64,000 nt of DNA. Source: Limnochorda pilosa (GTDB taxonomy: Bacteria > Bacillota > Limnochordia > Limnochordales > Limnochordaceae). The stretch's first letter is position 1; each line of letters opens with the position of its first letter. The DNA lies in NCBI RefSeq assembly GCF_001544015.1, contig NZ_AP014924.1, positions 3,038,001 through 3,102,000 on the forward strand, given 5' to 3'. A program made the translations under genes and the position numbers. Below the pieces are notes generated by a model. It saw nothing but the letters and a program-made list of their open reading frames with translations. It ran no database searches and was not told where the DNA came from. Positions 8,461-16,985 of this stretch are shown in pieces.

Positions 8461-9755
8461 CGAAGCGGGTCTTGAGAATCGCCCTCTGGGCCGTGGTCCT
8501 GGCGGCCGTGGGCGGGAGCGGGTTCTACCTTTTCGTGGGACGGTCCGCGGGGTCCGTGGATGCCGCCCTCCTCAGTCAGGTGCGCCAGGTGCAGGCCACC
8601 CGCGGCCCCATGGAGTCCACCGCCCGGGTGGTGGGTACCCTTGAGCCCGTCCAGGAGGCCGACGTGGTGGCCCGGGTCTCGGGCGTGGTGCACGAGCTGC
8701 CCGTCAGGGAAGGGGAAGAGGTGGAGTCCGGCCAGTTGCTGGTGGGCCTGGACCCCAGCGACCTCCAGCTCGATCTCCAGAAGGCCCAGGCTGCCCTACG
8801 GGCCGCCCGCGCCCAGTTGGAGGAGCTGGAGAACGGCCCCGCCGCCGCTCAGGTGCTTCAGGCCCGGAACGACGTGGCCGGCTCCCGGGCCGACGCGACC
8901 CGCCTGCAGGCCGACGTGGCCTCCGCGCGCCGCCTGGCCCGTGAGGGAGCCCTCTCCCAGCAGGATCTGCAGCAGAAGGAGGACGCCCTGGCCGCGGCCG
9001 AGCGGACGCTCCACCTGGCGCAGCAGCGCCTGGCCGAGCTGGAACAGGGCGCCACCCCGCAGGAGCTGGAGCGGGCCCGGGCCCAGGTGGCCCAGGCGGA
9101 AGCCGATGCGGCCCGAGCCGAGGTGAACCTCCGGCGTGCCCGGGTGAGCGCGCCCATGGACGGCGCCGTGCTGGAGCTGAGCGTGCGGCTGGGCCAGCCT
9201 GTGGAGGCAGGCGCCACCGTCGCCCGCCTGGGCCGCACCGACCGCCTGGAGGTGGTGGCCCCCGTGAACGAGATGGACGTCCCCAACGTGCGGACCGGCC
9301 AGCGGGTGCGGGTCCAGGCCGACGCCCTGGGGGGCCGGAGCTTCGAGGGGTCCGTGACCGCGGTGGCCCCCCGGGGAAACCGCAACGACAACGTGGCCAC
9401 CTTCGACGTCACCGTGAGCCTGGAGAACCCGGACGACCGGTTGCGTCCCGGAATGACGGCCACGGCCGAGATCGTGCTGGAGAGGCGGGACCAGGCGGTT
9501 CGGGTCCCGCTGGAGGCCCTGATCCAGAACGGGGGGAAGGACGCGGTGGTGGTGCAGAAACCCGATGGCTCCACCGAGGTGGTCTCCGTCACCCTGGGCC
9601 TGCGGAACGACCGGGAGGCCGAGGTACGCGAGGGTCTCTCCGGCGACGAGATGCTCGTGATCCTGCCGGTGGGCATCACGCCGCAGCAGTACATGGCAGC
9701 CGTGGCCCGGGGCGCCGCGGCAACCCGACCCGCCGAAGGGGGGAGCGGACGATGA
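8457..9755 (+). CDS. HlyD/MacA-type periplasmic adaptor (RND/ABC membrane fusion protein)
   Basis: 432 residues from TTG 8457, overlapping the tolC stop (ATTGA) behind GGAGGAGG. One N-terminal transmembrane helix (IALWAVVLAAVGGSGFYLF) is followed by the split lipoyl/barrel-sandwich domain (residues ~65-100, VSGVVHELPVREGEEVESGQ), a long alpha-helical hairpin (~105-225) and beta domains that close at ~390. This matches MacA-type adaptors that join an inner-membrane pump to TolC. The 4-nt overlap with the ATPase gene shows one transcription unit. Confidence 0.9.
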   Translation: MTKRVLRIALWAVVLAAVGGSGFYLFVGRSAGSVDAALLSQVRQVQATRGPMESTARVVGTLEPVQEADVVARVSGVVHELPVREGEEVESGQLLVGLDPSDLQLDLQKAQAALRAARAQLEELENGPAAAQVLQARNDVAGSRADATRLQADVASARRLAREGALSQQDLQQKEDALAAAERTLHLAQQRLAELEQGATPQELERARAQVAQAEADAARAEVNLRRARVSAPMDGAVLELSVRLGQPVEAGATVARLGRTDRLEVVAPVNEMDVPNVRTGQRVRVQADALGGRSFEGSVTAVAPRGNRNDNVATFDVTVSLENPDDRLRPGMTATAEIVLERRDQAVRVPLEALIQNGGKDAVVVQKPDGSTEVVSVTLGLRNDREAEVREGLSGDEMLVILPVGITPQQYMAAVARGAAATRPAEGGSGR

Positions 9756-10576
9756 ACCTGGCAACGTCCCCCCTGACGGCACCCCGAGCGGTGATCCGCA
9801 CCAAGGGGCTGAGCAAGGTCTACCGCATGGGTGACGTGAAGGTGCCCGCCCTCGTGGACGTGGACATAGAGGTGCCTGAAGGGAGCTTCGTGGCCATCAT
9901 GGGTCCCTCCGGCTCGGGCAAGTCCACCCTGATGAACCTGCTGGGCTGCCTGGACCGGCCCACCTCCGGCCGGTACTGGCTCGACGGCCAGGAGATCGCC
10001 ACCCTCTCGGACAATCGGCTGGCCGACATCCGGAACCGGAGCGTGGGTTTCGTCTTTCAGACCTTCAACCTGCTGCCCCGCCTGACCGCCCTGCAGAACG
10101 TGGAGCTCCCGATGGTCTACGCGGGGAAGAGCTTCCGGCAGCGGCGGCGGGCGGCCGAGGAGTCCCTGGAGCGGGTGGGTCTGGCCGAGAGGGCCCACCA
10201 CCTGCCCTCCCAGCTCTCGGGCGGCCAGCGGCAGCGGGTCGCCATCGCCCGGGCTCTGGTGAACCGGCCCGCCATCCTGCTGGCCGACGAGCCCACGGGG
10301 AACCTGGACACCCGCTCGGGCCTGGAGATCCTGGGCCTCTTCCAGGAGATCCACCAGACGGGGAACACCATCGTGCTCGTCACCCACGACCGGGAGGTGG
10401 CGGAGCACGTGCAGCGCATCTTCCACTTCCGGGACGGGCGCCTGGAGCGGGTGGAGGACGTGGCGCGGCCCCGGCAGGCGGCCGAGAGCCTGGCCGCCCT
10501 ACCGCCCGCCGGGCCGGCGGGAGAGGCCCAGCAGGCGGAGGCGGCAGACCCGGGGGAGAAGGAGGGCCGGTCGTGA
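9752..10576 (+). CDS. MacB/LolD-type ABC transporter ATPase
   Basis: 274 residues starting at an ATGA overlap with the adaptor gene. Walker [10 protein letters not shown] (residues 51-59), Q-loop in VFQTFNLLPRL, signature LSGGQRQRVAIARAL, Walker B ILLADEPTGNLD and H-loop VTHDREVAEH are all intact. The D-E-P-T-G-N-L-D sequence and overall match place it with the MacB/LolD/FtsE group. A Pro/Ala/Glu-rich tail follows the domain. It powers the permease encoded next and may also have to serve the second permease at 14497, which has no ATPase of its own. Confidence 0.95.
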   Translation: MNLATSPLTAPRAVIRTKGLSKVYRMGDVKVPALVDVDIEVPEGSFVAIMGPSGSGKSTLMNLLGCLDRPTSGRYWLDGQEIATLSDNRLADIRNRSVGFVFQTFNLLPRLTALQNVELPMVYAGKSFRQRRRAAEESLERVGLAERAHHLPSQLSGGQRQRVAIARALVNRPAILLADEPTGNLDTRSGLEILGLFQEIHQTGNTIVLVTHDREVAEHVQRIFHFRDGRLERVEDVARPRQAAESLAALPPAGPAGEAQQAEAADPGEKEGRS

Positions 10577-11784
10577 TCTTCACCCTGGTCGAGGCCGTGC
10601 GCATGGCCCTCTCGAGCCTGGTGGCCAACAAGCTCCGCTCGTTCCTCACCATGCTGGGCGTGATCATCGGGGTGATGGCGGTGGTGGCGCTGGTCTCCAT
10701 CGGCCAGGGCGCCAGCCGCTCGGTGACCGATCAGATCGCCGGCCTGGGCTCCAACGCCATGTTCATCAGCCCCGGCCGGAAGGAGGTCGCGCCCGGCATC
10801 TGGCGGAGCGCAGGGAACCTGGAGATGGAGCACCTGGAGGCGCTGCGCCAGGCGGACCTGCCGGGCGTGGTGGCCGTGAGCGGCCAGATCGAGACCCTGG
10901 GCGCCGTCCACTGGGGCCGCCAGTCCACGATGATCCCCCTCGTGGGGACCACGCCCGAGTGGTCTCACGTGGTCAACTGGCCCGTCACCCAGGGACGTTT
11001 CCTGTCGCTCGAGGACCTGGAACGGGGCCGTCCCGTGGTGGCCCTGGGACCCGAGGCCGCCAGGCAGATCTTCGGCGACTCAGGCGTAGACCCGGTGGGG
11101 CAGGTGGTCTCCATCGGCAGCAACCGCTTCACGGTGATCGGGGTCATGGGCGCCAAGGATTCCGCCTTCATCCGGGGGCTGGACCGGCTGGCCATGATCC
11201 CCCTCACCACCGCCCGCAGCCGGATCACGGGCCAGCAGCAGCCGCTGAGCGACATCGTGGTCTCCGCCTCGGCCGCCCAGACCTCGCTGGCCGAGGCTGC
11301 CCTGCGCAACTACCTCGCCCAGCTTCTGGGCGGCCCCGAGGCCTTCCGGATCGACACGCAGCAGCAGATCCTCGACGTGGTGAACCAGACCACCGGCGTG
11401 CTCACCCTGCTTCTGGCAGGCATCACGGGCATCTCGCTCCTGGTGGGGGGCATCGGCATCATGAACATCATGCTGGTGTCGGTCACCGAGCGGACGCGGG
11501 AGATCGGCGTGCGGAAGGCCCTGGGGGCCAAGAGCAGGTACGTGCTGATGCAGTTCGTGGTGGAGTCGGTGGCGTTGAGCGGCGTGGGGGGGCTGGTGGG
11601 TATGGCGGTGGGGACGCTCCTCACCTGGGTGGCTGCCCGGCTGGGCCACTGGCCCTTCACCGTACAACCCGCCACCCTGGGGCTGGCCTTCGGCTTCTCG
11701 GCCGCGGTGGGGCTCTTCTTCGGCATCTGGCCCGCCCGGCGGGCAGCACGGCTGGACCCCATCGAGGCCCTGCGCTATGAGTGA
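10573..11784 (+). CDS. MacB-type ABC permease (FtsX fold)
   Basis: 403 residues from GTG 10573, overlapping the ATPase stop by 4 nt. The family start ALSSLVANKLRSFLTMLGVIIGV forms the first transmembrane helix; a periplasmic core (MacB_PCD, ~residues 50-260) follows, then three C-terminal helices with the conserved block GGIGIMNIMLVSVTERTREIGVRKALGA. It should act as a mechanotransmitting export pump for peptides, macrolides or lipoproteins with the adaptor and TolC. The substrate is unknown. Confidence 0.93.
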   Translation: MIFTLVEAVRMALSSLVANKLRSFLTMLGVIIGVMAVVALVSIGQGASRSVTDQIAGLGSNAMFISPGRKEVAPGIWRSAGNLEMEHLEALRQADLPGVVAVSGQIETLGAVHWGRQSTMIPLVGTTPEWSHVVNWPVTQGRFLSLEDLERGRPVVALGPEAARQIFGDSGVDPVGQVVSIGSNRFTVIGVMGAKDSAFIRGLDRLAMIPLTTARSRITGQQQPLSDIVVSASAAQTSLAEAALRNYLAQLLGGPEAFRIDTQQQILDVVNQTTGVLTLLLAGITGISLLVGGIGIMNIMLVSVTERTREIGVRKALGAKSRYVLMQFVVESVALSGVGGLVGMAVGTLLTWVAARLGHWPFTVQPATLGLAFGFSAAVGLFFGIWPARRAARLDPIEALRYE

Positions 11785-11861
11785 GATCCCGGACGAGTGA
11801 GATCCCGCGCTCCCGGGCGTACCCGGCGACGCACGGCGCCGCCGCAGAAAGGATGAGCAAC

Positions 11862-13070
11862 GTGTTCGGATGGGATGCCCGCCTTCATGACGGTCACCGG
11901 CCCGACCGTTTCCTGCCTGGCTTCAGGCCTTCCTGGAGCCGCCTGGTCGCGGCCCTCGCCCTGACCCTCGCACTCGCTTCCGCCCCGGCCCTCTTCCCCA
12001 TCTTGCCCGGTCTTCCCCCGGTGCGGGCCCAGGGAGTCCCTGGCGACCCGGCGAGCCCGAGCGATCGGCCGGAGCCCCTCTCCCTCACCCTGGACCAGGC
12101 GATCCAGCTCGCCCTCGAGCAAGGCCCGGACCGGAAGGCCGCGGACCTGGAACTGGAGCTGGCCCGCCTCGACCACGAGGAGGCCACGGCGAACCACCTG
12201 GTGCAGCCCTCGCCCGTGACGCTGAGCCAGGCCGAGAGCGCCTGGCGGTCCGCCCAGGCCGAGCACGCGGCCAGCTCCGGCACCATCGCCCTGAGCGTGG
12301 AGGAGGCGTACTACGACCTCATCCGCAGCCGCCAGCAGGTGGAGCTGAGCCGGGGGAACCTGGAGCAGGCCCGGCGGCAACTCGAGTCCGCCCAAACACG
12401 GTACGACGCTGGCGCCCTGGCCGAGCTGGACCTGAAGCAGACCCGCCAGCAGGTGGACCAGGCCGAGGCCCAGCTGGAGACGGACCGGCGGAGCCTGGAG
12501 CAGGCCCAGCAGGAGCTGAACCGGCTCCTGGGCCGACCCCTGGACGCACCCCTGGAGCCGGCGGAGGCCGAGTTGACCTTCACCCCCTCCGAGCTGGACC
12601 TGCGGGCCGCCCTGGCTTCGGCCCTGGAGCAACGCCTGGAGGTGATCCGGGCCCAGGACCAAGTGGAGACGGCCCGGCTGAACCTGGAGCTCTCCCGGAA
12701 TCCCTACACCCCCAGGCTGGACCAGGAGCGGCGCCAGGTGGAGCTGCAGCAAGCCCAGGACGGGTTGGAGCAGGCCCGCCTCCAGGTGGAGCTGGAGGTA
12801 CGCAAGGCCTTCCAGACGGTGGAGGGCGCCGCGGCCCAGGTTCCGCTCCGCGAGCAGGCCGCCGCGCTGGCCCAGGAGCAGCTCCGCATCGCCCGGCTCC
12901 GCTTCGAGGCCGGCACCATCACCTCACTGGACGTGACCGACGCCCAGCAGACGGCCTTCGAGGCCCAGGTGGCCGCCCTCAACGCGGTCTTCGACTACCG
13001 CATCAGCCTGGCCCGCTTCTACCAGGCGGCCCAATGGCAGGGGCCGGGAAGTGGCTCCGTCACAGATTGA
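11862..13070 (+). CDS. TolC-like protein apparently lacking the barrel strands
   Basis: 402 residues from GTG 11862, chosen because AAAGGA lies 8 nt upstream; ATG 11853 is the alternative. Signal peptide LVAALALTLALASAPALFPILPG. The helical repeats are clearly TolC-like (LTLDQAIQLALEQG; EEAYYDLIRSRQQVELS; RLRFEAGTITSLDVTDAQQ). At the two points where TolC proteins carry ~50-60-residue beta segments, the chain jumps straight on (HLVQPSPVTLSQAE and SRNPYTPRLDQERRQ). It would therefore form coiled-coil helices but no membrane barrel. It is the last gene of efflux operon 1. The role is inferred as periplasmic. Confidence 0.8.
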   Translation: MFGWDARLHDGHRPDRFLPGFRPSWSRLVAALALTLALASAPALFPILPGLPPVRAQGVPGDPASPSDRPEPLSLTLDQAIQLALEQGPDRKAADLELELARLDHEEATANHLVQPSPVTLSQAESAWRSAQAEHAASSGTIALSVEEAYYDLIRSRQQVELSRGNLEQARRQLESAQTRYDAGALAELDLKQTRQQVDQAEAQLETDRRSLEQAQQELNRLLGRPLDAPLEPAEAELTFTPSELDLRAALASALEQRLEVIRAQDQVETARLNLELSRNPYTPRLDQERRQVELQQAQDGLEQARLQVELEVRKAFQTVEGAAAQVPLREQAAALAQEQLRIARLRFEAGTITSLDVTDAQQTAFEAQVAALNAVFDYRISLARFYQAAQWQGPGSGSVTD

Positions 13071-13092
13071 TCACATTTCGGTGCTAGGATGG
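13058..13092 (+). promoter_or_regulatory. Promoter/operator-like element of efflux operon 2
   Basis: The counterpart of 6780-6814: 25 of 35 positions match without gaps, including CGTCACAGA at the left end, GTCA/ATCA 11 bp apart, CGG, and GCTA-N2-ATGG around a -10-like TAGGAT (13085-13090). It begins at the 3' end of the TolC-like gene and lies about 80 nt before the second adaptor gene. The shared element suggests one regulator controls both pumps. Confidence 0.5.
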
Positions 13093-13169
13093 GGATGCGC
13101 CTCATTTCCTGAACCGGCGAAAAGACCCATCCACCCGGCTCGGACTCTTGGGAGGCAGGTGGGAACCTG

Positions 13170-14468
13170 ATGCGGCGGATCATTCTGTGGGCAGTGGTGG
13201 CCATCCTCGTCGTGGGCGGGGCCGGCTACGGGTACTGGGCGTGGACGCGCAGCGCGGACTCGAACGAGAGCGCGGCAGCCCAGGCCCGAAGCGTTCGCAT
13301 TCGGCCCGACTTTGGCCCGATGGAGGAAGTGCTCTCGGCGGTGGGCACCCTCGAGCCGCTCACCCAGGTGGACGTGCTGGCACGCGCGTGGGGCGAGGTC
13401 TCTCGGGTGCCCGTGCAGGAGGGCGCGATGGTGGAGGCGGGCCAGCTCCTGGCAGCCCTGGATCCTACGGACCTGCAGCTTTCCGTGACGCGCGCGCGTG
13501 CGAGCCTCCTCTCGGCGCAGGCGAACCTGCGGAAGCTCCAGGCGGGCCCATCGGAGGCGGAAGTCCTCCAGCAGCGGAACGCCGTGGACCAGGCCCGCCT
13601 GAAGGTTCAGCGGCTGGAGGATCAGGTGTCCCAGAACCGGGTGCTGGCCGGGCAGGGGGCGCTGGCGCCCTCCGAGCTGGCCCAGATGGAGGATGACCTC
13701 GCCTCGGCCCGGCAGGATCTGCACCTGGCGGAGCAGCGCCTGGCCGAGCTGACGGCCGGCCCGGACCCGGAGGACGTGGAGGTGGCCGAGGCCCAGGTGG
13801 CTGAGGCCGAGGCCAACCTGGCCATCGCCCAGGAGGAGTTGCGCCGGTCCGAGTTCCGCTCGCCCCTGGCGGGCACGGTCCTCACCGTGGATGTGGAGCC
13901 CGGTGAGTCCGTGCAGGAGGGACAGGTGCTGGCGCGGGTGGGCCGGCTGGATCGCATGCGGGTGACCGTGCCCGTGCACGAGATCGACGTCAACCGCGTG
14001 AAGCTCGGGCAGGAAGCGCGCGTGACGGCGGACGCCGCTCCGGAGCGCACCTTCCGGGGTACGGTGGCATCGGTGGCCACGGTGGGCAACGCTGCGAACG
14101 GCGTCGTCTCCTTCGACGTCACCGTGGAGGTGGACAACGCGGAGGGCCTCCTCCGACCCGCCATGACGGTGGACGTGGAGATCGTCGTGGACCGCAAGGA
14201 GGCGGCCCTTCGGATTCCGCTGGAGGCGCTCTTCCGGCAGAACCAGCAGGACATGGTGCTCCGGGCAGGCCCGGACGGCTCGCCCGTACCCACCGTGGTG
14301 CGGGTGGGTCTCCGGAACGGCCGCTTCGCCGAGATCGTGCAGGGCCTCTCCGCCGACGACACCCTCATCCTCCAGGCCAGCGGCCTCTCCGGGGCCACGG
14401 GCGCTTCCGGCGGCGAAGGCAACCGCGTCCTGATGGGCCCCGGGATGATGCCCGTCCCGCGTCGATGA
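13170..14468 (+). CDS. HlyD/MacA-type periplasmic adaptor, second copy
   Basis: 432 residues from ATG 13170 with GGGAGG upstream. N-terminal helix IILWAVVAILVVGGAGYGYWAW; barrel-sandwich halves around EVSRVPVQEGAMVEAGQLLAA and FRSPLAGTVLTVDVEPGESV; a long helical hairpin between them. Length and layout equal the adaptor at 8457, so the two are likely paralogues. It is followed within 30 nt by a permease gene. Confidence 0.9.
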   Translation: MRRIILWAVVAILVVGGAGYGYWAWTRSADSNESAAAQARSVRIRPDFGPMEEVLSAVGTLEPLTQVDVLARAWGEVSRVPVQEGAMVEAGQLLAALDPTDLQLSVTRARASLLSAQANLRKLQAGPSEAEVLQQRNAVDQARLKVQRLEDQVSQNRVLAGQGALAPSELAQMEDDLASARQDLHLAEQRLAELTAGPDPEDVEVAEAQVAEAEANLAIAQEELRRSEFRSPLAGTVLTVDVEPGESVQEGQVLARVGRLDRMRVTVPVHEIDVNRVKLGQEARVTADAAPERTFRGTVASVATVGNAANGVVSFDVTVEVDNAEGLLRPAMTVDVEIVVDRKEAALRIPLEALFRQNQQDMVLRAGPDGSPVPTVVRVGLRNGRFAEIVQGLSADDTLILQASGLSGATGASGGEGNRVLMGPGMMPVPRR

Positions 14469-14496
14469 AACCGTCACAGGCAAGGAGGGGCGGCCC

Positions 14497-15714
14497 ATGA
14501 GCCTCTTCGAGAGCGTGCGAATGGCCCTCGCGAGCCTCAGCGCCAACAAGCTGCGCTCCTTCCTCACCATGCTCGGCGTGATCATCGGCGTCGCCTCGGT
14601 GGTGGGGCTGGTTTCCATCGGCCAGGGGGCGAGCCGATCGGTGACCGAGCAGATCGCAAGCCTCGGATCGGACCTGATCACCATCTCCCCGGGCCGTTGG
14701 CAGCGCGGCGTGCCGGGCGCTCCAGCGCCCACCCGGGGCAGCGTGCAGATCCTCACGCTGCAGCACATGCTCGAGCTCCGCGACGCTCACCTCCCCGGCG
14801 TTCGCAGCGTGTCAGCAGAGATGAGCGGCAACCTGACGGTCGCCTGGGAGCGGGAGAGCACCTCCACCAGCGTGGTTGGCACCACCCCCGAGTACGTCGA
14901 GCAGCTCAACTGGGAGGTGGCCCAGGGGCGCTTCCTCCTCCCGGAGGAGGTGGAGGGCGTAGCCCGCGTGGCGGTGCTGGGCGACGTGGCGGCCGAGGAT
15001 CTCTTCGGAGACTCGGGTGCCTCCCCCATCGGTGCAACGATCCGCATCCGGGACGTGCCCTTCACGGTGGTCGGCGTCATGACCCCCAGGACCCAGGGCT
15101 TCTTCTCCATGGGCGACAGGGTCCTCGTCCCCATCACCACCGCACAGAAGCGCCTCTTCGGGCGGAACACCGTCGGCAGCATCCAGGTCTCCAGCCTGGG
15201 AACCGAGTGGACCCCCCTGGCAGAGCAGGCCCTGACCAACTTCATGGTCCAGACGCTGAACAGCGAGGAGGAGTTCGTCCTCACCAGCCAGCAGGAGATC
15301 CTGGAGACCGTCGCCCAGACCACGGGCACCCTCACCCTGCTCTTGGCCGGCATCACGGGGATCTCGCTCCTGGTGGGCGGGATCGGGATCATGAACATCA
15401 TGCTGGTCTCGGTCACCGAGCGCACCCGGGAGATCGGGGTGCGCAAGGCCCTGGGCGCCAAGAGCCGGCACGTCCTGACCCAGTTCCTGGTGGAGTCCGT
15501 CACCCTGAGCGGCCTGGGCGGGGTGGTGGGCGTCCTGGTGGGGGCCGGTGCGGGCTGGTACCTGGCCCGGGCGGGCCAGTGGGCCCTCGCGGTCGAGCCC
15601 CTGACCGTCGGTCTGGCACTCGGCTTCGCAGTGGCCGTGGGGCTCTTCTTCGGCGTCTACCCGGCCTTCCGGGCGGCGAGGCTGGATCCCATCGAGGCGC
15701 TGCGGTACGAGTAG
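14497..15714 (+). CDS. MacB-type ABC permease, second copy without adjacent ATPase
   Basis: 405 residues from ATG 14497 behind AAGGAGGGG. It shares long blocks with the permease at 10573: ALASLSANKLRSFLTMLG at the start, GIMNIMLVSVTERTREIGVRK near the end, and LDPIEALRYE at the C-terminus. Four transmembrane helices flank a periplasmic MacB_PCD domain. No ATP-binding gene follows; the nearest is 9752-10576. It may borrow that ATPase. Confidence 0.92.
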   Translation: MSLFESVRMALASLSANKLRSFLTMLGVIIGVASVVGLVSIGQGASRSVTEQIASLGSDLITISPGRWQRGVPGAPAPTRGSVQILTLQHMLELRDAHLPGVRSVSAEMSGNLTVAWERESTSTSVVGTTPEYVEQLNWEVAQGRFLLPEEVEGVARVAVLGDVAAEDLFGDSGASPIGATIRIRDVPFTVVGVMTPRTQGFFSMGDRVLVPITTAQKRLFGRNTVGSIQVSSLGTEWTPLAEQALTNFMVQTLNSEEEFVLTSQQEILETVAQTTGTLTLLLAGITGISLLVGGIGIMNIMLVSVTERTREIGVRKALGAKSRHVLTQFLVESVTLSGLGGVVGVLVGAGAGWYLARAGQWALAVEPLTVGLALGFAVAVGLFFGVYPAFRAARLDPIEALRYE

Positions 15715-15771
15715 CATCCCCGGGAGAGCTCAGGGCAGAGCGCAGCGCCGGGAAGAGCGAATCTGAGAGCT

Positions 15772-15801
15772 GCGGCGCCGGCCCCAAAGGCACGGCGCCG
15801 C
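15772..15801. terminator. Hairpin between convergent genes
   Basis: A perfect 9-bp stem, GCGGCGCCG (15772-15780) with CGGCGCCGC (15793-15801), and a 12-nt loop lies between the permease and the convergent beta-barrel gene. No T-run follows on either side, so intrinsic termination is only likely, not shown. Confidence 0.45.
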
Positions 15802-15824
15802 CCCATCCCTCATGAGAACCCTCG

Positions 15825-16493
15825 CTACCAGAGCCGCACGCCCACGCCCGCCAGCAGGTGCGCCGCCAGGTGCGGCACCGTCGCGTGGCCATTGTAGACA
15901 GGCACCTTCGCCCAGGCTAGGGTCGCCTTCGCCTCGGCCGTGAGGTAAAGGGGACCGAGCAGGTCCCGCGTGTACGTGGCCGCCACCTGCCCGGCGGGAC
16001 CCCCGATGTAGAAGCCCTTCAGGATCCCCTGGCCGTAGCCCAAGCCCTCGCCCCGCACGGTGCTCTCCGGGTGCGCCGCCACCAGTCCCAACCCCGTCCG
16101 CCAGGTGAAGGGCCCATTCCCGCGCCGGTGGTTCAGCAGGAGGAGGTTGTAGCCGTGGCTCACCTCGAAGTGCTGCACCTCAGGCGGCGTGTTCATCAGA
16201 TACATCTTGTCGTGGATCAGCTCCACGTCCCACTCCCCGTGGCCCACCCGGATCGAGTAGTACGGTGCCTCGTAGAAGGGCTTGGTCTCCCACTCGGGTG
16301 ACTCGATGTAGAGGGTGTCTTCGTTTTGCTGCTCGATGATGACCGCCAGCGGCGCGTGGGCCGAGGAGCCCACGAAGAGGGTGAAGGTGGTCTGGGCACT
16401 GGCCGCCGCAGGAAGGGCGACCAGAAGGACGACGGTGAACAGGGCGAGGACGACGGCGACGCGTGCGGCCGTACGAGACGGACGATGATTCAA
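15825..16493 (-). CDS. Secreted beta-barrel-like envelope protein
   Basis: 222 residues from TTG 16493; GGGGGAGGG lies 9 nt upstream and the reading frame further upstream is non-coding. Signal peptide RVAVVLALFTVVLLVALPAAASAQ is followed by alternating strands rich in Tyr, Gly and Thr (LYIESPEWETKPFYEAPYY; QVAATYTRDLLGPLYLTAEAK), ending GVGVRLW with an aromatic last residue as in outer-membrane barrels. Conserved acids and His occur in WDVELIHDKMYL. Specific function unknown. Confidence 0.65.
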   Translation of the reverse strand: MNHRPSRTAARVAVVLALFTVVLLVALPAAASAQTTFTLFVGSSAHAPLAVIIEQQNEDTLYIESPEWETKPFYEAPYYSIRVGHGEWDVELIHDKMYLMNTPPEVQHFEVSHGYNLLLLNHRRGNGPFTWRTGLGLVAAHPESTVRGEGLGYGQGILKGFYIGGPAGQVAATYTRDLLGPLYLTAEAKATLAWAKVPVYNGHATVPHLAAHLLAGVGVRLW

Positions 16494-16985
16494 CGAGACG
16501 AGCCCTCCCCCGTCGGTTGGATGCGTGCCGGAGCGCATCGAGCGCACGCACCCGGACGCGGGAGGACCCCGCGCGTCGGCGCGCGAAACCGGTCCCCGAC
16601 CCCTCGGTCCCCGATCCCCCGTCGCGGGGCGCCCCTCGCCACCCGGCGCTGGCACGCCCTTACAGAGATGGGGTTCGGTTCCAGACGAACCGGATCCTCC
16701 CAGGGCAGCGGAATTCGCGGTGCATGAGGATAGGTGTCGAGTGTCGCCAGACTTCACCGGTATGTCCAGATGCGGGGAGGATGTTGTCGCCTCACTCCGA
16801 ACAGAGGCTTCGTGAGGGGATACCATCGGCCCCGTTGACATGTCATCTGCGGCGGCACGGATACTGCGAGGCGGTGGCGAGCGGCCAACGCACGTGAGGT
16901 TGCGCGCTGGGTGGGTGCAGCGTTTCTGCGGCACGCCAGCCTCGTCGCCGGGTGCGGCGGGGGTCCGGACGCGGGGGGATCGCGT
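16494..16985. other. Intergenic region upstream of the Wzz-like gene
   Basis: No gene is supported. The notable content is the promoter-like block at 16835-16865. The first ~300 bases give no recognisable element. Confidence 0.4.
16835..16865 (+). promoter_or_regulatory. Possible promoter and operator of the Wzz-like gene
   Basis: A consensus -35 TTGACA (16835-16840) is followed by a loose -10 (GATACT, 19-nt spacing). The -35 is embedded in the perfect 10-bp palindrome TGACATGTCA (16836-16845), where a repressor could bind. It lies about 120 nt before the start codon. Confidence 0.35.
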
